Notes: a model not told the origin generated them from the sequence alone. 64,000 nucleotides of DNA from Scleromatobacter humisilvae (GCF_023231945.1 NZ_JAJLJH010000010.1:124001-188000), one strand, 5' to 3'. Shown: positions 36,262 through 46,412, counted from the first letter of the stretch. Program-made: numbers and translations.

Positions 36262-38037
36262 ATGAGCGAAGATTTCAAGCCCGGGACAAGACCGCTGTTG
36301 CGGCTCGCCGGGCTCGACGCCGTGCGGGCATTCGTGTCGCGTGCCGACGAGGCGCACGTGATCTGGACCGCCGTCATGGCCCTGATGTTGCGGCTGTACG
36401 CAGAACCCGATGCCAAGACCCGACGCGAGTCCGGGCCGACGGACTCGCAGGTCGTCACGGCCCTGCGCACCGTGCTGAGCGAGAACTTCGGCAGCGAGGC
36501 GGCCGACTACGCCTCGTGGGCGCTGGTGCGCTACGGCTGCCGCCAGAAGCCGACGATGGCCGCGCTGCATCCGTGGGAAGGGCTGATGTTCGAGTGGCAG
36601 CAGCGCAAGGCGAGCGCCCCGCGCATCGCCATCATGCTGCGCGACGGCGGCTTCGCGATGCCGATCAAGCCGGCGTCGCTCGAATCGCTGGACGGCTGGG
36701 TCACCGACCCGGTCAAGGCGCTCGGCGAGGCCACCGAGATCATCGAGGCGCTGTTCGGCGAGCGCCTGGTCTCGTACAACCTGCACGACGACGGCACCCC
36801 GCCCGCGCACGACACGCTGTTCGGCGGCCTGGTCGCCTCGCTGCTGCCGCAAGCCCGGCTCGCCGACCTGCGCCAGACCCTCGAGCGCGGCGACGACGGC
36901 GCCGTCTGGCGCGTCGAGTACAGCTTCGAGGGCCAGCCTCGCGTCTTCGAGGCACCGGCCGTCGGCTCGACGATGGACGTCGACGCGGTGATGGCGGCCG
37001 TCGACGACTTCCTCGAACGCCTGGATCGCCCGGAGCGTGTCTACCGCCTGGCGCCGGGCCGCTACAACAACGGCGAGACGGGCACCTTCGTCGTCGTCGA
37101 CGCCGGCAAGTTCCCCGAGATCGCATGGCGCCTGCGCCTGCCGCTGCTGCGCAGCCCCAGCGTGTCCGACCTGCCGCCGGGCATCCCGACGGCGGCGCCG
37201 GAGCCCTTGCGCGTCGGCGCGCGGCCGATGGCGCCGCGCCCGGTGGCCGCGCCCGCGGCGGCGCGCGAGGCGCAGCAGGACGACGTCGCCGTCGCCACCG
37301 AACCGGGCAGCGGCATCACCGCGCCGATGTCGCTGCTGGAATCACGCTTCGTCACCCCGACGCCGCCGGCCGGTCCCGCCGGCCCGGTCGAGCGCGCGGC
37401 CGATCCGGCGATGAAGCAGCTGATCAACGCCCTGCGCCGCTCGTTCGGCGCGGGCCGGCTGCTGCAGGGCGGCCGCTGGATGAAGCAGGTGCGCACGGAG
37501 CCGCCGGCCTGGCTCACCGCCAGCGGCGACCCGGTGCGCATCTTCTACGAGAAGCAGGAGACGCTGTTCCGCAAGGGCCGCATCGGCTGGGGCGCGCTGG
37601 TGGAGGCGGATGACGGCGTGTTCGCGCAGGGCGGCGACGACCTGCCCGGCGTGCTCGTCTTCAGCGAGGACGAATACTTCGACGCCCGCCCGGCCGAGCT
37701 AGCCGCGATCGGCGCGCGCCTGGTCGAACTGCGGGCCGGCGGCGCGGCCGCCAACGTCGAGGCCGCCAGGTTCGCGCAGACCGTGCGCAACGATTCGGGC
37801 CGGCCGCTGGGCATCGCGGTGCCCGCCTCCGTGAGCCCGAAGACGCCGATGCTCAGCAGCTTCGTCGCGGTGCGCGCGCACCTGCCGGACGGCCTGCTGT
37901 CGGGCGACTGGTTTCCGGTGCTGACGCATCCGTCCAGCGTGGTGCCGATGATCGTGCCGCATACCTTCTGGCCGCCGGCGATGCTGGCGGCGTGGACCGA
38001 GCGGCGCATGAGCCTCGAGGCGTCGGTCAAGGCCTGA
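36262..38037 (+). CDS. Unrecognised 591-residue soluble protein
   Basis: No signal peptide or membrane helix is seen. The N-terminal part (about 1-310) is alpha/beta with motifs such as YASWALVRYGCRQKP and VYRLAPGRYNNGETGTFV. A Pro/Ala/Arg-rich linker (about 310-390) follows. The C-terminal part (about 390-591) contains RRSFGAGRLLQGGRWMKQVR and HLPDGLLSGDWFPVLTHPSS. No family was recognised. The ATG at 36262 follows GCGAGG; the start of conserved-looking sequence is right after it. A strong terminator follows, so it is a single-gene unit. Codon use is like its neighbours. Confidence 0.75.
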   Translation: MSEDFKPGTRPLLRLAGLDAVRAFVSRADEAHVIWTAVMALMLRLYAEPDAKTRRESGPTDSQVVTALRTVLSENFGSEAADYASWALVRYGCRQKPTMAALHPWEGLMFEWQQRKASAPRIAIMLRDGGFAMPIKPASLESLDGWVTDPVKALGEATEIIEALFGERLVSYNLHDDGTPPAHDTLFGGLVASLLPQARLADLRQTLERGDDGAVWRVEYSFEGQPRVFEAPAVGSTMDVDAVMAAVDDFLERLDRPERVYRLAPGRYNNGETGTFVVVDAGKFPEIAWRLRLPLLRSPSVSDLPPGIPTAAPEPLRVGARPMAPRPVAAPAAAREAQQDDVAVATEPGSGITAPMSLLESRFVTPTPPAGPAGPVERAADPAMKQLINALRRSFGAGRLLQGGRWMKQVRTEPPAWLTASGDPVRIFYEKQETLFRKGRIGWGALVEADDGVFAQGGDDLPGVLVFSEDEYFDARPAELAAIGARLVELRAGGAAANVEAARFAQTVRNDSGRPLGIAVPASVSPKTPMLSSFVAVRAHLPDGLLSGDWFPVLTHPSSVVPMIVPHTFWPPAMLAAWTERRMSLEASVKA

Positions 38038-38061
38038 CGGCGGCGTCGATCGGCTCGTGCG

Positions 38062-38085
38062 AACGCCCGGCTTGCCGGGCGTTTT
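38062..38085 (+). terminator. Terminator after the 591-residue protein gene
   Basis: A perfect 9-bp stem (AACGCCCGG / CCGGGCGTT) with loop CTTG is followed by further T. It lies 24 bases after the stop codon. Confidence 0.85.
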
Positions 38086-38111
38086 GCTTGGCGCGGCCTG
38101 AAACTCCGAAA

Positions 38112-38170
38112 GCGTAGTTTTGCTAGCAGTTCGAAAGCCTGCCGGCAGCATGCGTAGTTCATGTAATTAC
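38112..38170 (+). promoter_or_regulatory. Candidate operators upstream of isoamylase
   Basis: The 250-base stretch before the isoamylase gene is less GC-rich than its surroundings. It holds the direct repeat GCGTAGTT at 38112-38119 and 38152-38159 (40 bases apart) and the perfect palindrome GTAATTAC (38163-38170). No clear promoter was fixed. Regulation by a sugar-responsive factor is a guess. Confidence 0.25.
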
Positions 38171-38335
38171 TTTCCATCGAGGCGATGCAAATTTCCGAGA
38201 CGAATCGCACTGCAGCAGAGGGTTTCCGCTTCATCCAGCAAAGCTAGTTTGAATACATAGTCGGCGCGCCAACCAACCATTCAGGCCTGCGACGTCTGCC
38301 CTCCGGCGATCGCCAGCGCCACAGGAGACAGCACG

Positions 38336-40630
38336 ATGAGACTGATTCGAACCCTGGTCTGCGCCGCCGCGGCCGCCCTCGTTTCCGCGCACGGCGTCGC
38401 CGCCATCAACGCCTCCGGCCTGGGCGCCGCGTACAACGCCGGCCACACCGCCATCACCTTCAACGTCTACTCGTCGCGCGCGACGCGCATCGAGCTGTGG
38501 CTCTACGCGAACGCCAGCGGGTCGCCGGAGAACCTGAAGGTCGTGATGACCAAGGGCACCGGCAACGTCTGGACGGGCAGCGTCACGACGTCGGCGCTGA
38601 CGTCCGCCGGCATCAGCGGCACCGTCTACTACGGCTATCGCGCGTGGGGCCCGAACTGGACCTACAACAGTGGCTGGACCAAGGGCTCGAGCCTGGGCTT
38701 CGTCGCCGACGTCGACGCGCAGGGCAATCGCTTCAACCCGAACAAGCTGCTGATGGATCCGTACGCCAAGGAGCTGAGCCAGGATCCGACCAACCCGTCC
38801 AATCTCGACGGCACCGTCTACGCGTCGGGCGCCAGCTACCGGCTGATGGACAGCGGGAGCGTCGCGCCCAAGGGCATCGTGTGGGTGCCCGACACGCAGT
38901 CCGTCGGCACCAAGCCGACGCGCGCGTTCAAGGACGACGTGATCTACGAGGTCAACGTGCGCGGGCTCACGAAGGCCGACTCCAGCATCGCCACCGCCTA
39001 CCAGGGCACCTACAAGGGCGCGGGCCAGAAGGCCGCGTGGCTGGCCAGCCTCGGCGTGACCGCCGTCGAATTCCTGCCGGTGCAGGAGACGCAGAACGAC
39101 ACCAACGACGTCGTCCCCAACACCGACACCGGCGACAACTACTGGGGCTACTCGACGCTGAACTGGTTCGCGCCGGATCGCCGCTATTCGTCGGACAAGA
39201 CGGCTGGCGGCCCGACCAGGGAGTTCAAGGCCATGGTGCAGGCCTTCCACGCCGCCGGCATCAAGGTGATGCTGGACGTCGTCTACAACCACTCCGGCGA
39301 GGGCGGCGCGTGGTCGTCGACCGACACCACGACCTACAACGTGATGAGCTACCGCGGGCTCGACAACCCGACCTATTACGAGCTCACGAGCGACAACCAA
39401 TCCAGCTACGACAACACCGGCGTCGGCGGAAACTGGAACACGTACAACACGATCGCGCAGAACCTGATCGTCGACTCGCTCGCCTACTGGCGCGACACCA
39501 TGGGCGTCGACGGCTTCCGCTTCGACCTCGCCGCCGTGCTGGGCAACACCTGCACGCAAGGCTGCTACTCGTACAACAAGACGGACACCGGGACCGCGCT
39601 GAACCGCATCGTGCGCGAGATGGCGCCGCGTCCGGCCGCAGGCGGCACGGGCACCGACTTCGTCGCCGAACCCTGGGCCATCGGCGACGGCACCTACCAG
39701 CTCGGCAACTTCCCGAGCGGCTGGTCGGAATGGAACGGCAACTACCGCGACCTGGTGCGCCAGGCGCAGAACCAGCTCGGCTCGGTGGCGGTCACCACGG
39801 GCCAGCTCGCGACGCGCTTCGCGGGCTCGTCCGACCTGTTCGGCGACGACGGCCGCCAGCCCTGGAACTCGGTCAACTTCCTCGTCGTGCATGACGGCTT
39901 CACGCTGGGCGACCTGTACCGCTGCAACGGCAAGAACAACGCGCAGGCCTGGCCGTACGGGCCGTCCGACGGCGGCACCGACAACAACGAGAGCTGGGAC
40001 CAGGGCGGCGCGGCCACCGCGCAGCGCCAGGCCGCACGCACCGGCTTCGCGCTGATGATGACTTCGGCCGGCGTGCCGCTGATGACCGGCGGCGACGAGT
40101 ACCTGCGCGGCCTGAACTGCAACAACAATCCGTACAACCTCGACTCGAGCGGCAACTGGCTCAACTGGACGCGCACCACCGACCAGACCAACTTCCAGAA
40201 CTTCGCGCAGGCGATGATCGCGTTCCGCAAGGCCCACGCGTCGCTGCGGCCGGCCACGTTCTATTCGGGCGCCGACAACAACGGCAACGGCCTGCAGCAG
40301 CTGGCCTGGTTCGAACCCAGCGGCGCGGTGGCCGACAGCACCTACTTCAACGACTCGAACAACCACGCGATCGCCTGGCGCATCGACGGCACCGAACTCG
40401 CCGACACCTACGCCGCTCTCTACGTCGCCTACAACGGCTGGAGCGCGCAGGTGAACTTCACGCTGCCCGCACCGCCCAGCGGCAAGAGCTGGTACCGGGT
40501 CACCGACACGTGCTCGTGGGCCGAAGGCCCCGGCCAGGTTCGCGCGCCGGGCTCGGAGGACGCGATCGGCGGCGCCGGCACCGTCTACGGCGAGTGCGGC
40601 CGCGGCGCGCTGGTGCTCATCGCGAAGTAG
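38336..40630 (+). CDS. Secreted isoamylase, glycoside hydrolase family 13
   Basis: A 764-residue exported debranching enzyme that cleaves alpha-1,6 branches of glycogen and amylopectin. A signal peptide covers about residues 1-23 (MRLIRTLVCAAAAALVSAHG). An N-terminal CBM48-like domain (about 25-150) precedes the catalytic barrel. GH13 regions are intact: DVVYNHSGEG near 314, GFRFDLAAVLG with nucleophile Asp397, FVAEPWAIG with acid/base Glu445, and VVHDGFTL with Asp520. The length and the cysteine-bearing GNTCTQGCYSY loop match the Pseudomonas extracellular isoamylase (776 residues). AGGAG lies nine bases before the ATG. It converges on the catabolic operon with seven bases between. Confidence 0.92.
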   Translation: MRLIRTLVCAAAAALVSAHGVAAINASGLGAAYNAGHTAITFNVYSSRATRIELWLYANASGSPENLKVVMTKGTGNVWTGSVTTSALTSAGISGTVYYGYRAWGPNWTYNSGWTKGSSLGFVADVDAQGNRFNPNKLLMDPYAKELSQDPTNPSNLDGTVYASGASYRLMDSGSVAPKGIVWVPDTQSVGTKPTRAFKDDVIYEVNVRGLTKADSSIATAYQGTYKGAGQKAAWLASLGVTAVEFLPVQETQNDTNDVVPNTDTGDNYWGYSTLNWFAPDRRYSSDKTAGGPTREFKAMVQAFHAAGIKVMLDVVYNHSGEGGAWSSTDTTTYNVMSYRGLDNPTYYELTSDNQSSYDNTGVGGNWNTYNTIAQNLIVDSLAYWRDTMGVDGFRFDLAAVLGNTCTQGCYSYNKTDTGTALNRIVREMAPRPAAGGTGTDFVAEPWAIGDGTYQLGNFPSGWSEWNGNYRDLVRQAQNQLGSVAVTTGQLATRFAGSSDLFGDDGRQPWNSVNFLVVHDGFTLGDLYRCNGKNNAQAWPYGPSDGGTDNNESWDQGGAATAQRQAARTGFALMMTSAGVPLMTGGDEYLRGLNCNNNPYNLDSSGNWLNWTRTTDQTNFQNFAQAMIAFRKAHASLRPATFYSGADNNGNGLQQLAWFEPSGAVADSTYFNDSNNHAIAWRIDGTELADTYAALYVAYNGWSAQVNFTLPAPPSGKSWYRVTDTCSWAEGPGQVRAPGSEDAIGGAGTVYGECGRGALVLIAK

Positions 40631-40637
40631 CGTGCGT

Positions 40638-41558
40638 TCAGGCGGCGGCCACCTGCGGGTGGTCGCGCCACAGCCAGCGCAGCGCGTCGGGCAGCGTCGC
40701 GCCGCCGTGCCTGATCGAGTGGCCGCCGCTGCCCACGACGAACTCGTGGTCGTAGCCCGCGTACGCGAGCGCCGCGGCCATTTGCTCGTTGGCGAGGAAC
40801 CAGTGGCCGTAGACGATGTCGAGATCGGCGTCGCCGTCCTGCATCCAGACGCGCAGCGGCCTGCGCGCCTCCTTGCGGATGCGATAGGGCCATTCGTGGC
40901 CGCCGCGGATGTCGACGAACGAGCCGATGTGCGAGATCACCTTCGAGAACTGGTCGGGCCGATGCCACGCCGCGGCGAAGGCGCACTGCGCGCTGGAGCT
41001 GATGCCGACGATCGCGCGGTCGCGCGGATCGTCGCTCACGGCCAGGCCCTGCAGCACGTCGGGCAGCAGCTCGTCGACGAGAAAGCGTGCGTAGGCGTCG
41101 TCGGTGCTGTCGTACTCGATGCTGCGGTTGTTCGTGCCACCGAAGATCGGCAGCCCCGGCCCCTGTTCGCCGGGATCGACGAACACGGCGATGGTGACGG
41201 GAATGGTGCGTGCGTGGATCAGGTTGTCCAGCACGACGCGGGCGTTCGTCTCCGGGCCGAGGTAGCCGCTGCCGTCCTGGAGCACGACGAGCCCGGCCGG
41301 CCGCGCAGCGTCGTATTGCGCCGGCACGTAGACCTGCACGTCGCGCTCGACGCCCGGATAGACGCTGCGGCCGACATGCCGGTGCGCCTGCAGCCGGCCT
41401 TCGGGCACGCCCGGCCGCGCCTGCGCGTCGGGGCCTGGCTTGTAGGGCTCGTCGACGCTGATGGCGCGCGCGAAGCGCGGGGCGTCGTGGTCGGTCAGGC
41501 CCGGCAGCGCGGTGCGCAGGGCGGCGATGACGGGGTCGAGGTGGGACGTGTCGGACAT
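40638..41558 (-). CDS. Esterase, IroE/enterochelin-esterase-like
   Basis: A 306-residue alpha/beta hydrolase of the esterase D (Fes/IroE-like) group. The central part reads [20 protein letters not shown] near residue 75. The nucleophile serine is in [10 protein letters not shown] near residue 190, an acid is likely in [10 protein letters not shown], and the histidine is in GGHSIRHGG near residue 284. There is no signal peptide, so it is probably cytosolic. Members hydrolyse ester bonds of siderophores or of acylated sugars. It is the last gene of a nine-gene leftward operon, 14 bases after the MetX-like gene. Confidence 0.8.
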   Translation of the reverse strand: MSDTSHLDPVIAALRTALPGLTDHDAPRFARAISVDEPYKPGPDAQARPGVPEGRLQAHRHVGRSVYPGVERDVQVYVPAQYDAARPAGLVVLQDGSGYLGPETNARVVLDNLIHARTIPVTIAVFVDPGEQGPGLPIFGGTNNRSIEYDSTDDAYARFLVDELLPDVLQGLAVSDDPRDRAIVGISSSAQCAFAAAWHRPDQFSKVISHIGSFVDIRGGHEWPYRIRKEARRPLRVWMQDGDADLDIVYGHWFLANEQMAAALAYAGYDHEFVVGSGGHSIRHGGATLPDALRWLWRDHPQVAAA

Positions 41559-41572
41559 CGGTCGGCTCCGGA

Positions 41573-42616
41573 TCAGACGGGCTGCTCGAGGAAGCGCTTC
41601 AGGTCGTCGCTCCACAACGCCGCGTCGGCGCCCGAGGCGAGGTGCCCCTTGTCGCTGTCCAGCTCGATGTAGCGCACCTTGACGCCGGCGGCCTCGAGGA
41701 TGGGCAGCACCTCGAGCGCGAGTCCGGGTGGGAAGCCGACGTCGGTGCGCGAGTTGACGTAGAGCACCGGCGCGCGCAGGTTGCGCAGGCGCGGACGGAC
41801 GTCGAACCGGTCGCAGGCGCGGGTCAGCGTCATCAGCGCGTTGGGATCGAAGACCGCGGCCCAGCCGGCGGCCAGGCGCTCGATCTCGGCCTCGCGCGCG
41901 GCCGGGTCGGGGAAGGCCGCGGCGAGTTCGTTCTCCAGGCCGTAGCGCTTGAGCGTGGCGACGCGCATCGTCTTCATGTACGGCTGCATCGAGCCGGGCG
42001 TGTCGACGTAGGCGCCGTCGCGCCAGGCCGGCGCCTTGGACAAGGTCTCGCGCAGCGCGACCTCCGAGGCGATCGGCGAGCGATGGTACGGACACGTCAC
42101 CGCGGCGACCACGCGCTGCACGAAGTCCGGGTACGCGACGCCCCACTCGAAGGCCTGGTAGCCGCCCATCGACGGCCCGACGGCCGCGGCCAGGCGGGTG
42201 ACGCCGTAGTGATCGAGCAGGAGCTTCTGCGCCTCGATCATGTCGCCGACGGTCATGTCCGGGAACGTGGTGCCGTAGGGCTTGCCGGTGCGCGGGTCGG
42301 TGCTGGCGGGCCCGGTCGTGCCGTAGCTCGAGCCGAGCGCGTTGGGGCAGACGACGAAGAAGCGCCCGGTGTCGATCGCCTTGCCCGGCCCGACCAGGTC
42401 GCTCCACGCGCCCTCGGCCGCGAACGCGCCGGGGGCCAGCATGGACGGCCCGGTCGTCAGGCCGTGCAGCACGATCACCGCGTTGTCGCCCGCGGCGTTG
42501 AGCGTGCCGAGCGCGAGGTGCGACTGCACCAGCTCGGGCAGCACCGCGCCGCTGGCGAGGCGGAAGTCCGTGCTGCGATGCAGCCGCGGCGTGCAGGCGT
42601 CGTCGGTCGAGGTCAT
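41573..42616 (-). CDS. MetX-like alpha/beta-fold acyltransferase or hydrolase
   Basis: A 347-residue alpha/beta-hydrolase-fold protein related to homoserine O-acetyltransferase. It has the oxyanion region [29 protein letters not shown], the nucleophile elbow [13 protein letters not shown] near residue 150, and a late Asp/His pair ([18 protein letters not shown]). True MetX usually reads GGMQALEW at the elbow and is paired with metW, which is absent, so hydrolysis or transfer of another acyl group is more likely. The ATG at 42616 follows the receptor stop by four bases; an ATG at 42631, overlapping the receptor gene, is an alternative. Confidence 0.78.
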   Translation of the reverse strand: MTSTDDACTPRLHRSTDFRLASGAVLPELVQSHLALGTLNAAGDNAVIVLHGLTTGPSMLAPGAFAAEGAWSDLVGPGKAIDTGRFFVVCPNALGSSYGTTGPASTDPRTGKPYGTTFPDMTVGDMIEAQKLLLDHYGVTRLAAAVGPSMGGYQAFEWGVAYPDFVQRVVAAVTCPYHRSPIASEVALRETLSKAPAWRDGAYVDTPGSMQPYMKTMRVATLKRYGLENELAAAFPDPAAREAEIERLAAGWAAVFDPNALMTLTRACDRFDVRPRLRNLRAPVLYVNSRTDVGFPPGLALEVLPILEAAGVKVRYIELDSDKGHLASGADAALWSDDLKRFLEQPV

Positions 42617-42620
42617 CGCG

Positions 42621-44921
42621 TCAGAAGGCATAGCTCACGTCGGCGCCGATCGTGCGCGGCTGGATGATGCCGGCGTTGAAGGTCGCGTTGGACGTGCCGG
42701 CCGCGGTGTTGTTGACGAAGTTGATGCCGTGCGCGTTGTTCAGGTTCTTGCCGTAGATCGACAGCTTCACCTTCGAGATCTCGATGCCGGCGTTGAGGTC
42801 GAACGTGTGGTACGCCGGCACGTCCAGCGGGTACTTGCCGAGCGTCGTGTTGCTGAAGTTGGAGATGCGCTTGCCGATGTAGTTGTACGAGCCGCCGGCC
42901 CATGCCGGATGGCCGGCGAGCGCGAAGCGGTAGTCGGCCGCGAGCGAACCCGTCCACTTCGCGGTGAACGGCATCGGATCGCCGCTGATGCCGCCGAGCG
43001 CGGGCGCGGCTTCCGTCAGGCGCGAGTTGGTGTAGGCGCCGGTCGCGCGCAGCGTCAGGTCGGGCACCGGGAACAGCAGGTAGGTCGCCTCCGCGCCCTT
43101 CGAGCGCGCGTTGCCGCCGTTGGTCAGGTACTGGTAGGTGACGCCGTCCTTGGTGGTGGACGTCTGGGCCTGCACGTCCTTCCACTCGGTGTCGAAGATC
43201 GCCGCCTCCAGCGACATCAGCTTGCCGCCGAAGCCCGACTTGAAGCCCACTTCGTAGCTGGTGACCGAGTCCGGCTTGAAGGTCGTCGAGCCGTTCGCGA
43301 GGATCCCCGGCGGCAGCGCGCTGGGGCCGCCGACGCGATAGCCGGTGGCGACGCTGCCGTAGATCGACATGTCGGCCGCGGGCTTCCACTTGGCGCTCAG
43401 CAGGTAGTTCGTCTTGTCGCTGTCGGCCTTCTGGTCGATCAGCGCCGGCGTGCCGACCAGCACCGACTTCTGGTAGTCCTGGTGGTACTTCTGCGTCGAG
43501 CTCGCGTAGCGCAGGCCGGCCATCAGGTCGACGGTGGGCGTGACCGCCCACGTGGCGTTGCCGAAGACCGAGACCTGGTCGAACTTGGTGCCCAGCATCG
43601 CGTTGAACAGCGGGCCGCCCAGGCCCGCGAAGGGCACGCCGGCGACCAGCGGCAGCAGCGGCGGCAGCCTGTTGACGCTGTCCTCGTGCGTGTAGAACAG
43701 CCCGGCCTCGTACTCCAGCTTGTCGTCGAACAGGCTCGTGCGCGCGCGCAGCTCCTGCGAGAAGCGCTTGGTGGAGATCGTCTGCCGCTCGGGCAGCTCG
43801 ATGCCGGGGATGGGCAGCAGCGCGCCCAGCGTGGGCGTGAGGTCGACGTTGGTCTCCGCCGCCAGCTTCTGGTACGTGGTGGACGAGACGAGGTCGAAGT
43901 CGCCGGCGCGGCCCTTGAGCGTGCCGTTGTAGACGTCCAGCGTGATGGCCTCGTTCTCGGGCAGCACGTGGCTGTGCTCCAGCTCGCCGGTGACGGGCGT
44001 GAACGCCGCGGTCTTGACGTCCTCCATGCCGATGCCGCCCGACTTGAAGTGCTGCGTCAGCGCCGACAGGTTCAGCGACCAGTCGTTGCTGATGCTCCAG
44101 CCGAGGGCGACGCGGCCGCCGCGCGTCGTGGCCTTGTTGTCGTCCTTGGTGCCCAGTTCCGGGTTGTCGATGTAGCCGGCGTCCTTGCGATCGAGCACGC
44201 TGACGCGCAAGGCCAGCTTGTCCGTCATCAACGGGATGTTGAGCGACGCGCGGCCTTCGCTGCCGGTGCCGCCGTCGGTCACCTTGTTGGCGCCGGCCGA
44301 GATCGAGCCGCCGAAGGTGTGGCTGTCCGGCTGGATCGTCACGTAGCGCACCAGGCCGCCGACGGCGCCGGCGCCGTACTGCGTGCCCTGCGGGCCCTTG
44401 AGCACCTCGATGCGGCGCAGGTCGGCGGGATCGAGGTCGGGCGTCAGCGTGCTGCCGGTCGCGTAGGACGTGATCGAGCCGACCGGGGCCTCGTCGATGT
44501 AGAACGCGGTCGATGGCGTGGCCTGAGAGATGCCGGTCGAGATGCCGCGCAGCACGACCGACGTGTAGCCGCGGCTCAGCGCGATGATGGACATGCCGGG
44601 CACCTCGGCGACGTAGTCCTCCAGCCGGTCGAGGCCGCCTTCGGTCAGCCGCGACGCGCTGATCGCGGTGACCGAGGCCGGCACGTCGATCAGCGCCTGT
44701 TCGCGCTTCTGCGCGGTGACGATGACCTCGGTGATCGCCTGCGACTGCGATTGCGTCTGCGCCGGCGCGGACGCCGGTGCAGAAGCCGCCGCCGCCTGCG
44801 CGTGCGCCTGGTTGGCGTGCAGGGCGAGGGCCGCGCACAGGGTGGCTGCCGCGATGGCGGTCGGGCGGGCGATCGGGGCGTGCATGGCGCGGGTGGATTG
44901 CGCGGTCTGGGCGGTCTTCAA
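42621..44921 (-). CDS. TonB-dependent outer-membrane receptor
   Basis: A 766-residue outer-membrane transporter. The N-terminus has a signal peptide ending near LHANQAHAQ, a glutamine-rich spacer, a TonB-box-like ITEVIVTAQKREQ, the plug domain (about 60-180; PADLRRIEVLKGPQGTQYG) and a beta-barrel ending in aromatic SYAF. The pattern resembles the large receptor group common in sphingomonads rather than siderophore receptors. No ATG has a good ribosome site at the first position; a TTG at 44921 has GGAGA seven bases upstream and is chosen; an ATG at 44885 would also leave a signal peptide. It likely imports the substrate of the operon. Confidence 0.9.
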   Translation of the reverse strand: MKTAQTAQSTRAMHAPIARPTAIAAATLCAALALHANQAHAQAAAASAPASAPAQTQSQSQAITEVIVTAQKREQALIDVPASVTAISASRLTEGGLDRLEDYVAEVPGMSIIALSRGYTSVVLRGISTGISQATPSTAFYIDEAPVGSITSYATGSTLTPDLDPADLRRIEVLKGPQGTQYGAGAVGGLVRYVTIQPDSHTFGGSISAGANKVTDGGTGSEGRASLNIPLMTDKLALRVSVLDRKDAGYIDNPELGTKDDNKATTRGGRVALGWSISNDWSLNLSALTQHFKSGGIGMEDVKTAAFTPVTGELEHSHVLPENEAITLDVYNGTLKGRAGDFDLVSSTTYQKLAAETNVDLTPTLGALLPIPGIELPERQTISTKRFSQELRARTSLFDDKLEYEAGLFYTHEDSVNRLPPLLPLVAGVPFAGLGGPLFNAMLGTKFDQVSVFGNATWAVTPTVDLMAGLRYASSTQKYHQDYQKSVLVGTPALIDQKADSDKTNYLLSAKWKPAADMSIYGSVATGYRVGGPSALPPGILANGSTTFKPDSVTSYEVGFKSGFGGKLMSLEAAIFDTEWKDVQAQTSTTKDGVTYQYLTNGGNARSKGAEATYLLFPVPDLTLRATGAYTNSRLTEAAPALGGISGDPMPFTAKWTGSLAADYRFALAGHPAWAGGSYNYIGKRISNFSNTTLGKYPLDVPAYHTFDLNAGIEISKVKLSIYGKNLNNAHGINFVNNTAAGTSNATFNAGIIQPRTIGADVSYAF

Positions 44922-45010
44922 GGTGTTGTCTCCATCTGATTGACGTGAGTCGCCCCCGCGCGGTCGTGGTGCCGCGCTCCAGGAGGCTGGACGAAAGCTG
45001 CCGGGGGTGG

Positions 45011-46405
45011 CTAGAAGATCTTTCCGGGATTGAGGATCGATTTCGGATCCCACGCACGCTTGGTGTCGCGCATGAGGTCGACGACGGGCTGTCCGACCTC
45101 GGCGATCAGCTTGGTCTTCTTGCCCATGCCGATGCCGTGCTCGCCGGTGCAGGTGCCGCCCGCGGCGAGCGCGCGGTCGACCATCGCGGCGTACACGCGG
45201 TCGACCGCCTCGCGTTCCTGCGGCGCATCGGGCATCGCCAGGAACAGCACGTGGAAGTTGCCGTCGCCGACGTGGCCCAGGATCGGCGCGACGAGGCCTT
45301 CGCGGTCGATGTCCTCGCGCGCCTGCGAGACGGCGTCGGCCAGCGCGGAGATCGGCACGCAGACGTCGGCGACGATGCAGACGCAGCCCGGACGCAGCGC
45401 CAGCGCCGCGAAGTAGGCCATGTGGCGCGCGCGCCAGAACTGCGTGCGGTCCTCGGGATGCGTGGCCCACTTGAAGTCGATGCCGCCGTTGGACGCGGCC
45501 ACTTCCTGCGCCAGCTCGGCCTGCTCGCGCACGGCGGTCTCGCTGCCGTGGAACTCGAGGAACAGCGTGGGCTTCTCGGGCAGGCCCAGCTTCGAGTGCA
45601 GGTTGCACGCGCGCACCTGGTGCTCGTCGAGGAACTCCATGCGCGCCATCTGCGCGCCGCTCATCACCAGCTCGGTGACGGTCGCGACCGCGTCGTGCAG
45701 CGTCGGGAACGCGCAGCTCGCGGCGGCGACGTTGGACGGCAGCGGATGCAGCCGCAGCGTCAGCTCGGTGATGATGCCCAGCGTGCCCTCGGCGCCGATC
45801 ATCAGGTGCAGCAGATCGAAGCCCGCGGACGACTTGCGCGCGCGCGTGCCCAGGCGCACGAGTGTGCCGTCGGCCAGCGCCACCTCCATCGCCATCACGT
45901 TGTGCTGCATCGAGCCGTAGCGGATCGTCGTCGTGCCCGACGCGCGCGTCGAGGCCATGCCGCCGATCGAGGCGTTGGCGCCCGGGTCGACCGGGAAGAA
46001 CAGCCCGGTGCCCTTCAGCTGCGAGTTCAGGTCCTCGCGCGTGATGCCCGGTTGCACGACGCAGTCGCCGTCCTCGGCGTGGATCGTGATCAGCGAGTTC
46101 ATCAGCGACATGTCCAGGCACACGCCGCCGAACGGCGCGCTGACGTGGCCCTCGAGCGAGCTGCCGGCGCCGTAGCCGATCACCGGCACGCCCAGCGCGT
46201 TGCAGCGCGCGAGGATCGCGCAGACCTCGTGCTTGTCGCGCGGCCACGCGACGACGTCGGCGGGCAGGTGCGTGTCGAGCGCCTCGCCGCGCGCGTGCTG
46301 CTCGCGCACCGCGCGGCTGGTGTTGACGCGGTCGCCGAGCGCGCCGCGCAGGAAGGCGACGATCTCGTCGATCGCGGCGGGTTGGACGTCGAAGGCGGTG
46401 GTCAT
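45011..46405 (-). CDS. FAD-linked 2-hydroxyacid dehydrogenase (GlcD/Dld-like)
   Basis: A 464-residue flavoprotein of the vanillyl-alcohol oxidase superfamily. The FAD-binding PCMH domain has GYGAGSSLEGHVSAPFGG near residue 75 and DPGANASIGGMASTRASGT near residue 140. The C-terminal FAD-oxidase domain ends with GHVGDGNFHVLFL, GTCTGEHGIGMGKK and LNPGKIF. Members oxidise D-lactate, glycolate, D-2-hydroxyglutarate or D-glycerate-type acids. The product of the operon's hydrolases may be such an acid. It starts seven bases after the regulator gene ends, and 89 bases separate it from the receptor gene. Confidence 0.9.
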   Translation of the reverse strand: MTTAFDVQPAAIDEIVAFLRGALGDRVNTSRAVREQHARGEALDTHLPADVVAWPRDKHEVCAILARCNALGVPVIGYGAGSSLEGHVSAPFGGVCLDMSLMNSLITIHAEDGDCVVQPGITREDLNSQLKGTGLFFPVDPGANASIGGMASTRASGTTTIRYGSMQHNVMAMEVALADGTLVRLGTRARKSSAGFDLLHLMIGAEGTLGIITELTLRLHPLPSNVAAASCAFPTLHDAVATVTELVMSGAQMARMEFLDEHQVRACNLHSKLGLPEKPTLFLEFHGSETAVREQAELAQEVAASNGGIDFKWATHPEDRTQFWRARHMAYFAALALRPGCVCIVADVCVPISALADAVSQAREDIDREGLVAPILGHVGDGNFHVLFLAMPDAPQEREAVDRVYAAMVDRALAAGGTCTGEHGIGMGKKTKLIAEVGQPVVDLMRDTKRAWDPKSILNPGKIF

Positions 46406-46412
46406 CGTGGCC

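Noticed and set aside
41573-42616. Calling the MetX-like gene homoserine O-acetyltransferase (metX).
   Set aside because: metW is absent, the context is catabolic and the nucleophile region differs from usual MetX, so only family membership is claimed.
45011-46247. Fusion of a FAD-linked region to the TonB receptor as one 1208-codon frame.
   Set aside because: The upstream part is out of frame with the FAD dehydrogenase gene, which is intact at 45011-46405; the receptor has its own ribosome site and signal peptide.
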